From Thermoleophilaceae bacterium (GTDB taxonomy: Bacteria > Actinomycetota > Thermoleophilia > Solirubrobacterales > Thermoleophilaceae), in NCBI GenBank assembly GCA_013813135.1, contig JACCSF010000018.1:1-11585 (forward strand): a stretch of DNA of 11,585 nt, given 5' to 3'. Of the stretch, positions 1 through 6,618 are shown piece by piece. Numbering within the stretch: the stretch's first letter is position 1; every line of letters begins with the position of its first letter. The notes under the pieces were generated by a model. It searched no databases. It saw only the letters and a list, made by a program, of their open reading frames with translations, and had not been told where the DNA came from. The position numbers were made by a program, and so were the translations under genes.

Positions 1-126
1 GACGCGCCCGCCGACACTGCTCCGCCTCGGCCTACGGCCCGCGGCTACGCAGCGCCGGCAAACGACCCCACCAAGTGGTCCACATTCCGACCGGCGCTAC
101 CGGCCCACTATTCGACCGGCCTTGAC
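1..126. repeat. Possible terminal region of an IS21-like insertion sequence
   Basis: Two imperfect direct repeats lie 25 bp apart: CCACATTCCGACCGGC at 80-95 and CCACTATTCGACCGGC at 105-120, matching at 13 of 16 positions. The second is followed by TTGACA, ending at 126. From memory, IS21-family elements of actinobacteria carry several such repeats inside each end and finish in CA, so this may be the tip of an element whose transposase genes lie off the left edge. No istA or istB coding sequence is visible and the other end cannot be seen. The assignment rests only on repeat layout and the CA end. Confidence 0.28.
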
Positions 127-398
127 ACCGCTTCTACTTCGCGTGATTGCGGCAGTCACGCTGAGCGCCGGAGCGGCTCCCAGGCCCTGCACGCCCCGCT
201 GTGCTAACGGCGGCAGAGGACACGGAGACCCGTCCGAGGCGACTTCGATGACACGAGCAGCGATCTGCGGGTGGGAACGAGGTGGGAACGAAACGTGCCC
301 TCCCGTGGCTTCTCGTGTCCCCTTGTGTCCACCCGAGAAACGACTCTGAGCAGGGAAATTCGCTCTCTGAGCGGCTCCGCAAGCAGACAGAGCTGCCT
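127..398. other. Non-coding stretch with short repeats
   Basis: No convincing gene is seen. The decamer GTGGGAACGA occurs twice, at 271-280 and 282-291, with an 11-bp period. A loose inverted pair (GGACACGGAGA near 217-227, TCTCGTGTCC near 311-320) flanks it. Open frames here, such as 134-508 minus and 122-349 plus, have no recognisable domains; the minus frame merely reads through the tRNA fragment at 399-441. The direct repeat next to a tRNA remnant could be a leftover integrase-binding (arm) region of an element to the left, but this is inference. Confidence 0.4.
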
Positions 399-441
<43 letters not shown>

Positions 442-445
442 CTTG

Positions 446-472
446 AGAACCCCGGTGAATGCTGGGGTTTTC
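446..472 (+). terminator. Intrinsic terminator after the tRNA fragment
   Basis: AACCCC (448-453) and GGGGTT (464-469) form a stem around a 10-base loop, and the run of T continues to 471. It sits just past the tRNA-Arg 3' end, where a terminator would follow an intact tRNA, suggesting the fragment and its chromosomal flank were duplicated or carried together. Confidence 0.7.
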
Positions 473-493
473 GCGTTGTTGAGCTTCGGTGTG

Positions 494-522
494 GGGACCG
501 AAGGTCAAATTGTCGGGGTCCC
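494..522 (+). other. Degenerate third trace of the tRNA-Arg 3' end
   Basis: ACCGAAGGTCA (497-507) is identical to the anticodon-stem and variable-loop part of both better tRNA fragments. Three bases later TGTCGGG (511-517) matches the T-stem and acceptor junction of the copy at 9947-9993. The T loop between them is lost. The stretch is also bounded by a 6-bp inverted repeat, GGGACC (494-499) and GGTCCC (517-522). It may be the scar of an earlier integration or of tandem element accretion, but the match is short and chance is not excluded. Confidence 0.35.
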
Positions 523-560
523 TATTTCATGGGCTTTCGCGGCCGTCTACGCGCGTGGTC

Positions 561-594
561 GATTTTCTGGCGCGCTTTTGGCGCCCTGTTCGCG
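561..594. repeat. GGCGC repeats at 11-bp spacing near the left tRNA fragment
   Basis: GATTTTCTGGCGC is followed by TTTTGGCGC, placing GGCGC at 569-573 and 580-584, one helical turn apart. A further GCGCC follows at 590-594. A 24-bp stretch here (561-584) matches 9874-9897 near the other tRNA fragment at 21 of 24 positions, with the same 11-bp spacing. The paired occurrence at both ends of the tRNA-fragment-bounded region suggests integrase arm-type sites or another protein-binding site. That role is inferred. Confidence 0.45.
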
Positions 595-605
595 CCCTGC
601 GGGAG

Positions 606-692
606 TCTGCGCTCCACCTCGGCGGCGAGCTGCGCGCCGGTGGCGATCGAGAGCTTCGCGTACACGTTTGCGAGGTGCGTCGTGACGGTGGA
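606..692 (-). pseudogene. Remnant of a LuxR-type HTH domain
   Basis: Reading the minus strand from 692 to 606 gives a peptide starting STVTTHLANVYAKL and continuing through a SIATGAQLAAEVERR-like tail. This closely resembles the end of the recognition helix and the last helix of LuxR/FixJ (GerE) DNA-binding domains, where forms like TVKTHLSNVYAKLGV then RAELAA are usual. The first HTH helices, the sensor part and a start codon are all missing. On the 692 side the similarity stops a few bases from the GMC remnant at 700-825, which is on the opposite strand, so two unrelated gene scraps are joined here. It is not expected to make a functional protein. Confidence 0.6.
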
Positions 693-699
693 GCGTGGG

Positions 700-825
700 G
701 TCGGCAGCTGCAAGATGGGCATCGATGAGCTCGCCGTGGTCGACCCGCAGTTGTGCGTTCGCGGCGTCGACGGGCTGCGCGTCGTCGCACCGACGATCGC
801 GATCGCCGACAGGCAGCCGATTTGA
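700..825 (+). pseudogene. C-terminal remnant of a GMC oxidoreductase (second copy)
   Basis: The frame reads VGSCKMGIDELAVVDPQLC and continues to GLRVVAPTIAIADRQPI, then a stop at 823-825. It parallels the end of the GMC gene at 7119-8451, from about 8240. Over the first 87 bases about 76 are identical and most differences are synonymous, so this is a diverged paralogue rather than a recent copy. Compared with the longer copy it has lost about 14 codons in frame, covering DASVMPAVPRGNTN, which includes the conserved NTN active-site region. Everything N-terminal of the conserved CKMG motif, including the catalytic His, is absent. It abuts a LuxR remnant on its left. Confidence 0.85.
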
Positions 826-871
826 TCAGCGGACATGCGGCACCACGACGCACGCCCGCCGGTTCCACGGC

Positions 872-914
872 TTGACGTCTTACGATACCATCGGTATATT
901 ATACTGATGGTATC
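872..914 (+). promoter_or_regulatory. Promoter and 31-bp operator of the TetR gene, over its start codon
   Basis: A -35 box TTGACG (872-877) and a -10 box TATATT (895-900) are separated by 17 bp, which puts the transcription start at or next to the A of the ATG at 907. A 31-bp inverted repeat occupies 884-914: left arm GATACCATCGGTATA, centre T, right arm TATACTGATGGTATC, one mismatch in 15 pairs. It covers the spacer, the -10 box, the start point and the ATG. A TetR dimer bound here would block its own promoter. No Shine-Dalgarno sequence is present, consistent with a leaderless mRNA. Confidence 0.85.
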
Positions 915-1497
915 GGACACCGCCCCAAAGCCTCGTGGCACGCGGAAGGCCCGGACCCGGGAGAAGCTGCTCGCCGCGGGCGACCGGATGTTCCGCGAGC
1001 AAGGCTTCCATGGCACGACGCTCGACCAGGTGGCCGCCGCGGCGGGCTATACCAAGGGGGCCGTCTACTCGAGCTTTGCCAGCAAGGAGGATCTGTTCCT
1101 CGCGATCTACGAGCGGCGGGTGGCCGAATCGCTGGAGCGGGTTCGGCGCGCGCTCGAGGAGCACGGCGAGGACGGGCCGGCCGAGCTCACGCGCCGCAAT
1201 CTCGCCACGCCTGATCGGGGGTGGATGGCCGTGTTCTTCGAGTTCTGGGCGCATGTGCTGCGCAATTCCGAGCTGCGAGCTCGCTTCCTGGCGCTGCACC
1301 GGCGGGCGCAGGAACCGCTGGTGGCTCACGCCCGCGCGCGTCTGTCCGCCAGCGGCACGATCGATGCCGAGGGCTGGACGCTCGCCAACGTGGCAATGGT
1401 CAACGGACTCCAGCTCGAACAGCTGACCGATCCCGGATTGGACGTCGCCGACATGGGCGTTGCGATGTTCGAGGCGGCCGTGAGGGGGATGCAATGA
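907..1497 (+). CDS. TetR/AcrR-family transcriptional repressor
   Basis: A 196-residue one-component regulator expected to bind DNA as a dimer and release it when a small ligand binds its C-terminal domain. The N-terminal HTH is clear: residues 36-57 read GTTLDQVAAAAGYTKGAVYSSF, followed by ASKEDLFLAIY, the usual TetR signature. The C-terminal part is helical with aromatic clusters (WMAVFFEFWAHVL) as expected for a ligand pocket, and the length is typical. The ATG at 907 is chosen because the promoter places transcription initiation there; the frame stays open upstream to 835 but that part overlaps the promoter. The stop overlaps the next start (ATGA at 1494-1497), so it is co-transcribed with the CoA ligase. 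The likely inducer is a substrate or product of that ligase, an acyl- or aryl-CoA; this is inferred from context. Regulation is probably autorepression through the palindrome at 884-914. Confidence 0.93.
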   Translation: MVSDTAPKPRGTRKARTREKLLAAGDRMFREQGFHGTTLDQVAAAAGYTKGAVYSSFASKEDLFLAIYERRVAESLERVRRALEEHGEDGPAELTRRNLATPDRGWMAVFFEFWAHVLRNSELRARFLALHRRAQEPLVAHARARLSASGTIDAEGWTLANVAMVNGLQLEQLTDPGLDVADMGVAMFEAAVRGMQ

Positions 1498-2876
1498 GAC
1501 GTCGCAAGCTGGTCGAGATCGTCGCGGCCAAGCGCATTGACTCAGAGCTCGCGCGCCATGAGCGATGGCCGCGCCAGCAGCTGCTCGCCTATCAGCGCGA
1601 TCGCGTCGATGCGATCGTCCGCCACGCGGCGGCAAGCTCGGCCTTCTACGCCGAGCGCTTCCGCGGCCTCGTGCCGAAGGAGGGCCACGTCGACCTGCAG
1701 GCGCTTCCCGCGGTCGACAAGCAGACCTTCGTCGAGCGGTTCGATGACATCGTCACCGATCCGTCGCTGCGCAGCGACGAGCTGCTGGCTCACGTGGAGG
1801 CCGCGGATGCAGACGTGCTCTATCGCGATCGCTACCGCGTGATCGCGACCTCTGGGTCGTCCGGGCGTAAGGCCCTCTTCGTCTACGACCGCCCGGCGTG
1901 GGCGATGCTCATGGGCGGCTTCCTGCGGTTCAACCGGTTGGCCGGCGCGAAGCCGTCGATCCCGCGCCGCAAGCTCGCCTACATCGGCGCCTCGGGAGGC
2001 ACGCACATGAGTCGGCGCATCAGCTCGTCGCTGGACGTCGGCATGCACCGGATCCTCAACCTGTCCGCGACGATGCCGATGCCGCGGATCGTCGACGAGC
2101 TCAACCGCTTCCAGCCCGACATCATGCCCGGCTTCCCGTCGCTGGTTGCGGCGCTGGCCGAGGAGCAGCTCGCGGGGCGACTGCGCATCTCTCCCGGCAT
2201 TGTCTCGACGAGCTCCGAGCTGCGGACAGCTGAGATGACCGCGACGATCAAGGCGGCCTGGGGGGTCGACCCGTTCGACCTTTACGGCGTCACGGAGTCC
2301 GGCATGCTCGCCTGCGAGTGCGACCGCCACCACGGGATGCACCTGTTCGAGGACCTCGCGGTCGTCGAGGTCGTCGACGCCGACGGGCGGCCCGTCCCCG
2401 ACGGCGACGTCGGCGATCAGATCCTCGTCACGAGCCTCGACAACCGCACCCAGCCGACGATCCGGCTGGCCGTCTCCGACCGTGTTGCAATCGACCCCGA
2501 CCCCTGCCCGTGCGGGCTGTCGCTGCCCCTGCTGCGCTCAGTCGAGGGCCGGGCTGACGACATCATCCAGCTGCCGTCGGGCAACGGTCGATTGGTGGCG
2601 GTCCACCCGATGCACTTCGCACCGGTCGCAAAGGCGCGCGAGGTCCGCGAGTTTCAGGTCGTGCAGGAGGGGTCGGCGCTGAACGTGCGCGTCGTCCTGC
2701 ATCCCGACGCCGACGCACGCGGCCTCGAGCGCCGGCTGGCCGGCGAGCTGGCCGCAAACCTCCGCGAGCTCGGCGTGGCAGAGCCCATGATCAGCGTGAA
2801 GCCGTGCGAGCGGCTGGCGCGTGACGCAGCGACGATGGGAAAGCTCAGGCTCGTCGTGGCAGACAGCAGGCGGTAG
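1494..2876 (+). CDS. PaaK/CapK-like AMP-forming acyl- or aryl-CoA ligase
   Basis: This 460-residue cytoplasmic enzyme resembles the phenylacetate-CoA ligase family, which activates a carboxylic acid with ATP to an acyl-adenylate and then transfers it to CoA. Visible motifs are the phosphate-binding loop ATSGSSGRKALF (from residue 118), the adenylate-forming motif LYGVTESG (from about 263), and the C-terminal hinge region VEGRADDIIQLPSG. Cys- and His-rich stretches, ACECDRHHGMHLFED and PCPCGLS, resemble conserved positions in PaaK/F390-synthetase relatives and may form a metal site (inference). The length fits PaaK (about 430-460). The ATG at 1494 overlaps the TetR stop, indicating translational coupling; a longer frame upstream to 1221 only shadows TetR. 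The substrate cannot be read from sequence: phenylacetate, another aryl acid or a lipid acid are all possible. Other phenylacetate-pathway genes are not in the window. Confidence 0.88.
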   Translation: MRRRKLVEIVAAKRIDSELARHERWPRQQLLAYQRDRVDAIVRHAAASSAFYAERFRGLVPKEGHVDLQALPAVDKQTFVERFDDIVTDPSLRSDELLAHVEAADADVLYRDRYRVIATSGSSGRKALFVYDRPAWAMLMGGFLRFNRLAGAKPSIPRRKLAYIGASGGTHMSRRISSSLDVGMHRILNLSATMPMPRIVDELNRFQPDIMPGFPSLVAALAEEQLAGRLRISPGIVSTSSELRTAEMTATIKAAWGVDPFDLYGVTESGMLACECDRHHGMHLFEDLAVVEVVDADGRPVPDGDVGDQILVTSLDNRTQPTIRLAVSDRVAIDPDPCPCGLSLPLLRSVEGRADDIIQLPSGNGRLVAVHPMHFAPVAKAREVREFQVVQEGSALNVRVVLHPDADARGLERRLAGELAANLRELGVAEPMISVKPCERLARDAATMGKLRLVVADSRR

Positions 2877-2909
2877 CGGGTCACGTGTTACGTTGGCGCT
2901 CTGAGCGCG

Positions 2910-5900
2910 ATGCTGGAGTTCCGGTTGCTGGGGCCGGTGGAGGCTCTGGTCGGTGGCAGCGTGCTGTCACTCGGAGGTGCGCGCCAGCGCGGCGTGCTGG
3001 CGATCCTCCTGCTCCATGCGGGCGAGGTCGTTCCGAGCGAGCGGTTGGTCGATCTGATCTGGGGCGAGTCGCCACCGCCGACGGCGGCGACCGCGCTGCA
3101 GGGCTACGTCTCGCAGCTGCGAAAGGCGATCGAGCCCGACCGTCCGGCGGGGACCGCGTCGCGCGTGATCGTGACGTCGCCGCCGGGCTACCTCGTGCGC
3201 CTCGAGCCGGGTCAGCTCGACCTGGATCGGTTCGAGGAGATCGTGGAGCGCGGACGTGCGGAGCTCGCCGCGGGTCGCCTGCAGCCGGCGGCCGACACGC
3301 TTGCGGAGGCGATCGGCCTGTGGCGCGGACCGCCGCTGGCGAACGTCCGCGATGAGCGTTTCGCAGGAGATGCGATCCGGCGTCTGGAGGAGTTGCGTGT
3401 CGCCGCGATCGAGGACCACGTCGACGCGCGGGTCGCGCTCGGCCATCACCGCCAAGTGGTTGCCGAGCTCGAGGGCCTGATCGCGGCGCATCCATTGCGG
3501 GAGCGACTGCGCGCGCAGCTGATGCTCGCGCTCTATCGCTCCGACCGTCAGGCAGAGGCGCTCGACGCGTTCACGACGGCGCGGCGGATGCTCGTCGACG
3601 AGCTCGGCATCGAGCCCGGAGATCAGCTGCGGATGCTGCACGACGCGATCCTCAGGCAGGACGCATCGCTCGATCTCCCAGTGCCGACGGCGGCGGGCAC
3701 GGCTCCGCTCGACAAGCAGGTCACCGTGACCGCCCGCAGCCGGCCGTCGCGTCGAGCGGCGGCGGCCGTGATCGGCGTCAGCGTGCTCGCCGCCGGTGGG
3801 CTCGCGGCAGCTCTGGGGCTGTTCGAGGGCGGCCCGGACGCCAGGCCCGCGGCGCCGGCCAACTCGCTCGTGCTGCTGGATCCAGGAGACGGGACCACGC
3901 GGGCGACGTTCGACGTCGGCGGCACGCCGACGAGCGTGGCGGTCGGGGACGGCGCCGCGTGGGTCCTGAACGCCGACGATCAGACCATCTCACGGATCGA
4001 TGGCAGGACCAGGGCGGTCAAGACCTTCGGCTCGGGCGGGGTTCCCACCGATCTCGCCGTCGGCGGAGACGCGCTCTGGGTCGCCAACGGGAAGCGCACC
4101 CGCGCGCAGTTCGTCGGGCCGGTCGCGACGAGCGTCGTTCGACTCGATGCGAGCTCGACCGCCGTGCGTGGCGCCGTAGCGCTCCCCGCGCCACGCGGCT
4201 TCACGAGCAACGTTCAGCAGGATCACCTCGCCGTCGCCCCGGACGCGGTTTGGGCGGTAAACCCCGATGCGAGCGTCTCGCGCATCGATCCGCGGACCAC
4301 CGAGCGCGTCGCTGTTGTGCGCGGCGTGCAGGCGGCCGCGCTCGGCCTCGGAGACGAGGGGCTGTGGGCGCTCGAGCTCGACTCGTCCCTGGCGCGGATC
4401 GACGTGCACGCCAACAGGGTCGACAGGCGCGTTCGCGTCGCGGCGACGTCGCTCAGCGCGGTCGCCGTCGGTGCCGGCGCCGTATGGGCTGCCGCCCCAT
4501 ACGACGGCACCGTCTGGCGCGTCGACACGAAGCCGTACCTCGTGCAGCGCACGATCGACGTGGGCTTCGGGGTCAGCGACGTCGCATACGGCATGGGCAG
4601 CGTCTGGGCACTCAACAGCCTGCGCGGCACGGTCACGCGCATCGACCCCAAAACCAACCGCGTGACGAAGACGGTCACCCTCGGCAACACACCGCGCCAG
4701 ATCGCCGTGGGGGCCGGCGGCGTCTGGCTGACCGTCGCCGGCTCCGCCGGAGCGCCGCTGCCGGCTGCCGGGACGCCCGCGCGCGGCGCGGCGCTTCCGG
4801 CATCGACGTGCGGGCGGGTCTTCTACGGCGGCAAGGGGGCGCCGCAGCGTCTGATCGTCTCGGACATGCCGCTGCGCGGGCGCGACCTGCCGACGCTTCA
4901 GATGAGCGAGGCGATCGCGTACGTGCTGCGGCAGCGCGGCTTCCGGGCCGGCCGCTTCAGCGTCGGCTATCAGGCGTGCGACGACTCGACCGCGCAGACC
5001 GGAATCTTCGACCAGGACAAGTGCGCGGCCAACGCCAAGCTCTACGCCGCCACACCGGCAGTGATCGGAGAAGTGGGGCCGTACAACTCCGGCTGCGCTC
5101 TCGTGCAGATCCCGATCGCCAACCGCGCGCCGCGAGGACCGCTGGCGATGATCTCGCCGACGAACTCCGACGTCGGTCTCACACGCGCTAGTCCAATCAC
5201 GCCGGAGGGGCTGCTGGGCACGCTCTACCCGAGTGGGCGGCGCAACTACGTTCGGGTCTATCCGCGCGAGGACGTCCAGGCCGCGGCGGCCGCAGTCCAC
5301 GCTCGCGACCTGGGCGCCAAGCGCGTCGCTGTGCTGAGCGACGGCGGATATGGCGAGCCGTGGGCCTTCAACTTCTCGCGCGCAGCGCGCCGGCTGGGGA
5401 TGACGGTCGTCCTCGCGCGGCGGTGGCGCCCCCAGGCGCAGACGTACGCGAAGCTCGTGGCAGCAGTCGGCCGGGCGCGTCCGGCCGCTGTGTATGTCAG
5501 CGGCCTGCTCGACTCCAACGCGGGCCGGCTGATCAAGGACCTGCACGCGCGACTGCCGAGCCGGATCGCGCTGATCGGCAACGAGGGCCTGCTCCCGGTC
5601 TCGCGTCTCTTCGGGTCGAGCGGAGCAGCCGCGCGCGGGATGTATCTGACCTCCGCCGAACTGCCGGTCGAGCGTCTGCCGCGCGCGGGCAGGCACTTCG
5701 TCAGCCAGTTCGCGGCGACGCAGGGCAGCCGTCCGGTCCATCCGCAATCGGTCTACGCGGCGCAGGCAGCGGACGCTCTGCTCGACGCGATCGCGGCCTC
5801 GGACGGATCCCGCGCCTCCGTCCTCGCAGCGCTGCGGGCGCGGCGCGGCGGCACGGGGCTGATCGGCAGCCTTCGATTCGATGCTGCAGGTGACGTGACA

Positions 5901-6017
5901 AGCGCGCCGATCGTGATTCTCCGCGCGCGCCGCGGAGACGGCTCGCCAACCGTGCTCAGCACCGATGGCGCGGACGTCGCGGGCGTGATCGACGTGCCAT
6001 CGCGCCTGCTGCGCTAA
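2910..6017 (+). CDS. Membrane-anchored SARP-like regulator with beta-propeller and periplasmic-binding-protein sensor domains
   Basis: This 1035-residue protein combines five parts. Residues 1-97 are an OmpR-like winged helix (MLEFRLLGPVEAL, ARQRGVLAILLL, SQLRKAIEP, GYLVRL). About 103-251 is a bacterial transcriptional activation domain (BTAD; FEEIVERGRAELAAG, EALDAF, DELGIEPGDQLRMLH). About 282-304 is a hydrophobic segment after a basic stretch, giving an N-in, C-out topology. About 316-612 carries seven repeats with a W core (WVLN, WVAN, WAVN, WALE, WAAA, WALN, WLTV), a YVTN/NHL-like propeller. After a Pro/Ala linker, 634-1035 is a type 1 periplasmic binding domain of the LivJ kind (SDMPLRG, MISPTNSDVGLTR, YVRVYPREDVQ). 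All four cysteines (634, 690, 705, 729) fall in this last domain, which fits an oxidising outside location. Likely role: sense an extracytoplasmic ligand and activate nearby genes. No ATPase domain follows BTAD, unlike AfsR. It starts 33 bp after the CoA ligase. GCGCT-CTG-AGCGC (2896-2908) precedes the ATG and the ribosome site is weak. Confidence 0.92.
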   Translation: MLEFRLLGPVEALVGGSVLSLGGARQRGVLAILLLHAGEVVPSERLVDLIWGESPPPTAATALQGYVSQLRKAIEPDRPAGTASRVIVTSPPGYLVRLEPGQLDLDRFEEIVERGRAELAAGRLQPAADTLAEAIGLWRGPPLANVRDERFAGDAIRRLEELRVAAIEDHVDARVALGHHRQVVAELEGLIAAHPLRERLRAQLMLALYRSDRQAEALDAFTTARRMLVDELGIEPGDQLRMLHDAILRQDASLDLPVPTAAGTAPLDKQVTVTARSRPSRRAAAAVIGVSVLAAGGLAAALGLFEGGPDARPAAPANSLVLLDPGDGTTRATFDVGGTPTSVAVGDGAAWVLNADDQTISRIDGRTRAVKTFGSGGVPTDLAVGGDALWVANGKRTRAQFVGPVATSVVRLDASSTAVRGAVALPAPRGFTSNVQQDHLAVAPDAVWAVNPDASVSRIDPRTTERVAVVRGVQAAALGLGDEGLWALELDSSLARIDVHANRVDRRVRVAATSLSAVAVGAGAVWAAAPYDGTVWRVDTKPYLVQRTIDVGFGVSDVAYGMGSVWALNSLRGTVTRIDPKTNRVTKTVTLGNTPRQIAVGAGGVWLTVAGSAGAPLPAAGTPARGAALPASTCGRVFYGGKGAPQRLIVSDMPLRGRDLPTLQMSEAIAYVLRQRGFRAGRFSVGYQACDDSTAQTGIFDQDKCAANAKLYAATPAVIGEVGPYNSGCALVQIPIANRAPRGPLAMISPTNSDVGLTRASPITPEGLLGTLYPSGRRNYVRVYPREDVQAAAAAVHARDLGAKRVAVLSDGGYGEPWAFNFSRAARRLGMTVVLARRWRPQAQTYAKLVAAVGRARPAAVYVSGLLDSNAGRLIKDLHARLPSRIALIGNEGLLPVSRLFGSSGAAARGMYLTSAELPVERLPRAGRHFVSQFAATQGSRPVHPQSVYAAQAADALLDAIAASDGSRASVLAALRARRGGTGLIGSLRFDAAGDVTSAPIVILRARRGDGSPTVLSTDGADVAGVIDVPSRLLR

Positions 6018-6028
6018 CCGCGCGGGAG

Positions 6029-6061
6029 TTAGCGAGCTCTTAGCGGCCTCGCAGCGCCTGG
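6029..6061 (+). promoter_or_regulatory. Three tandem 11-bp repeats, putative SARP/BTAD operator
   Basis: TTAGCGAGCTC (6029-6039), TTAGCGGCCTC (6040-6050) and GCAGCGCCTGG (6051-6061) lie head to tail at exactly 11 bp. Known SARP regulators such as ActII-ORF4 and AfsR bind direct heptamer repeats separated by 4 bp (11-bp period) that take the place of a -35 box. The site lies 12 bp after the stop of the BTAD regulator and 47 bp before the first gene of the next operon. No strong -10 box is recognisable downstream, so the exact promoter is uncertain. That the neighbouring regulator binds here is inference. Confidence 0.6.
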
Positions 6062-6107
6062 ATTCACGTTCCCCGGGCTCAATGACTGCGACCCGAGGGA
6101 GCAAGCG

Positions 6108-6617
6108 ATGATGGTGCGACGTTCAAAGATGGCGGTGGCGGCCGTGGCGCTGGCCGCGTTGCTGGCGGGCTGTGGATCGGACGACGACGACGCGGGGAAC
6201 GGTCCGCAGGGGACCACGGCGACCACGACGGCGACGAGCGGCCTCATGGGGGAATACCGGCGCACGCTGACCGCGGCTGACATCGAGCGAACCGACGACG
6301 TGCGCCAGGAGGCGGGTCCCACGCAGGAACGACCCGAGCCCGGGCCGCTCGCGCTCGATCTGCGCGACGGCACCCTGGAGTTCGTCGACCTCGGCGCCAA
6401 GCTGACGGTGCTGCAGGACTTCTCGGCCACCTCCGACGGCGCCTTGCGGATCGGCGCCTACCAGCGCCCGGAGGAGGGCAGCTTCTGTGGTCCCGACATC
6501 GCGCAGACGGCGGCCTACACATGGAAGCTCGCGGGCGACGTCCTGACGCTGAAGGCAAAGCAGGACCGCTGCGCCGACCGCGACTCGGCCCTTAGCGGCG
6601 ACTGGAAGCGGCGCTGA
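6108..6617 (+). CDS. Secreted lipoprotein of unknown function
   Basis: A 169-residue protein with a short basic N-terminus, a hydrophobic stretch (MAVAAVALAALLAGC) and a lipobox LLAGC with Cys22, so it should be cleaved by signal peptidase II and lipid-anchored outside the membrane. An acidic, Thr-rich spacer (GSDDDDAGNG, TTATTTATSG) follows, then a small predicted beta-rich domain (GEYRRTLTAADI, LEFVDLGAKLTVLQDF, TYTWKL-like AYTWKLAGDVLTL). The C-terminal pattern WKLAGDVLTL, C, R, ALSGDW resembles small actinobacterial secreted domains in which a Cys/Arg pair precedes a final G-W, but I cannot name the family. A good ribosome site GAGGGAG (6095-6101) supports the ATG at 6108; an ATG at 6111 is possible. 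It is the first gene of a packed operon: the next start is one base after its stop. It may hold or deliver a hydrophobic ligand; this is speculative. Confidence 0.85.
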   Translation: MMVRRSKMAVAAVALAALLAGCGSDDDDAGNGPQGTTATTTATSGLMGEYRRTLTAADIERTDDVRQEAGPTQERPEPGPLALDLRDGTLEFVDLGAKLTVLQDFSATSDGALRIGAYQRPEEGSFCGPDIAQTAAYTWKLAGDVLTLKAKQDRCADRDSALSGDWKRR

Positions 6618-6618
6618 C

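Noticed and set aside
880..1635. A minus-strand frame opposite the TetR gene
   Set aside because: Antisense to a clear TetR HTH protein, with no recognisable motif.
3959..5191. A 410-codon plus-strand frame
   Set aside because: Frame-shifted shadow of the same regulator, composed mainly of Arg, Ala and Gly, with no start signal.
3990..6104. A 704-codon open frame on the minus strand
   Set aside because: It is fully antisense to the regulator at 2910-6017, whose domains are unmistakable. The antisense product is Arg/Ala/Asp-rich with no domain; long antisense frames are usual at this GC content.
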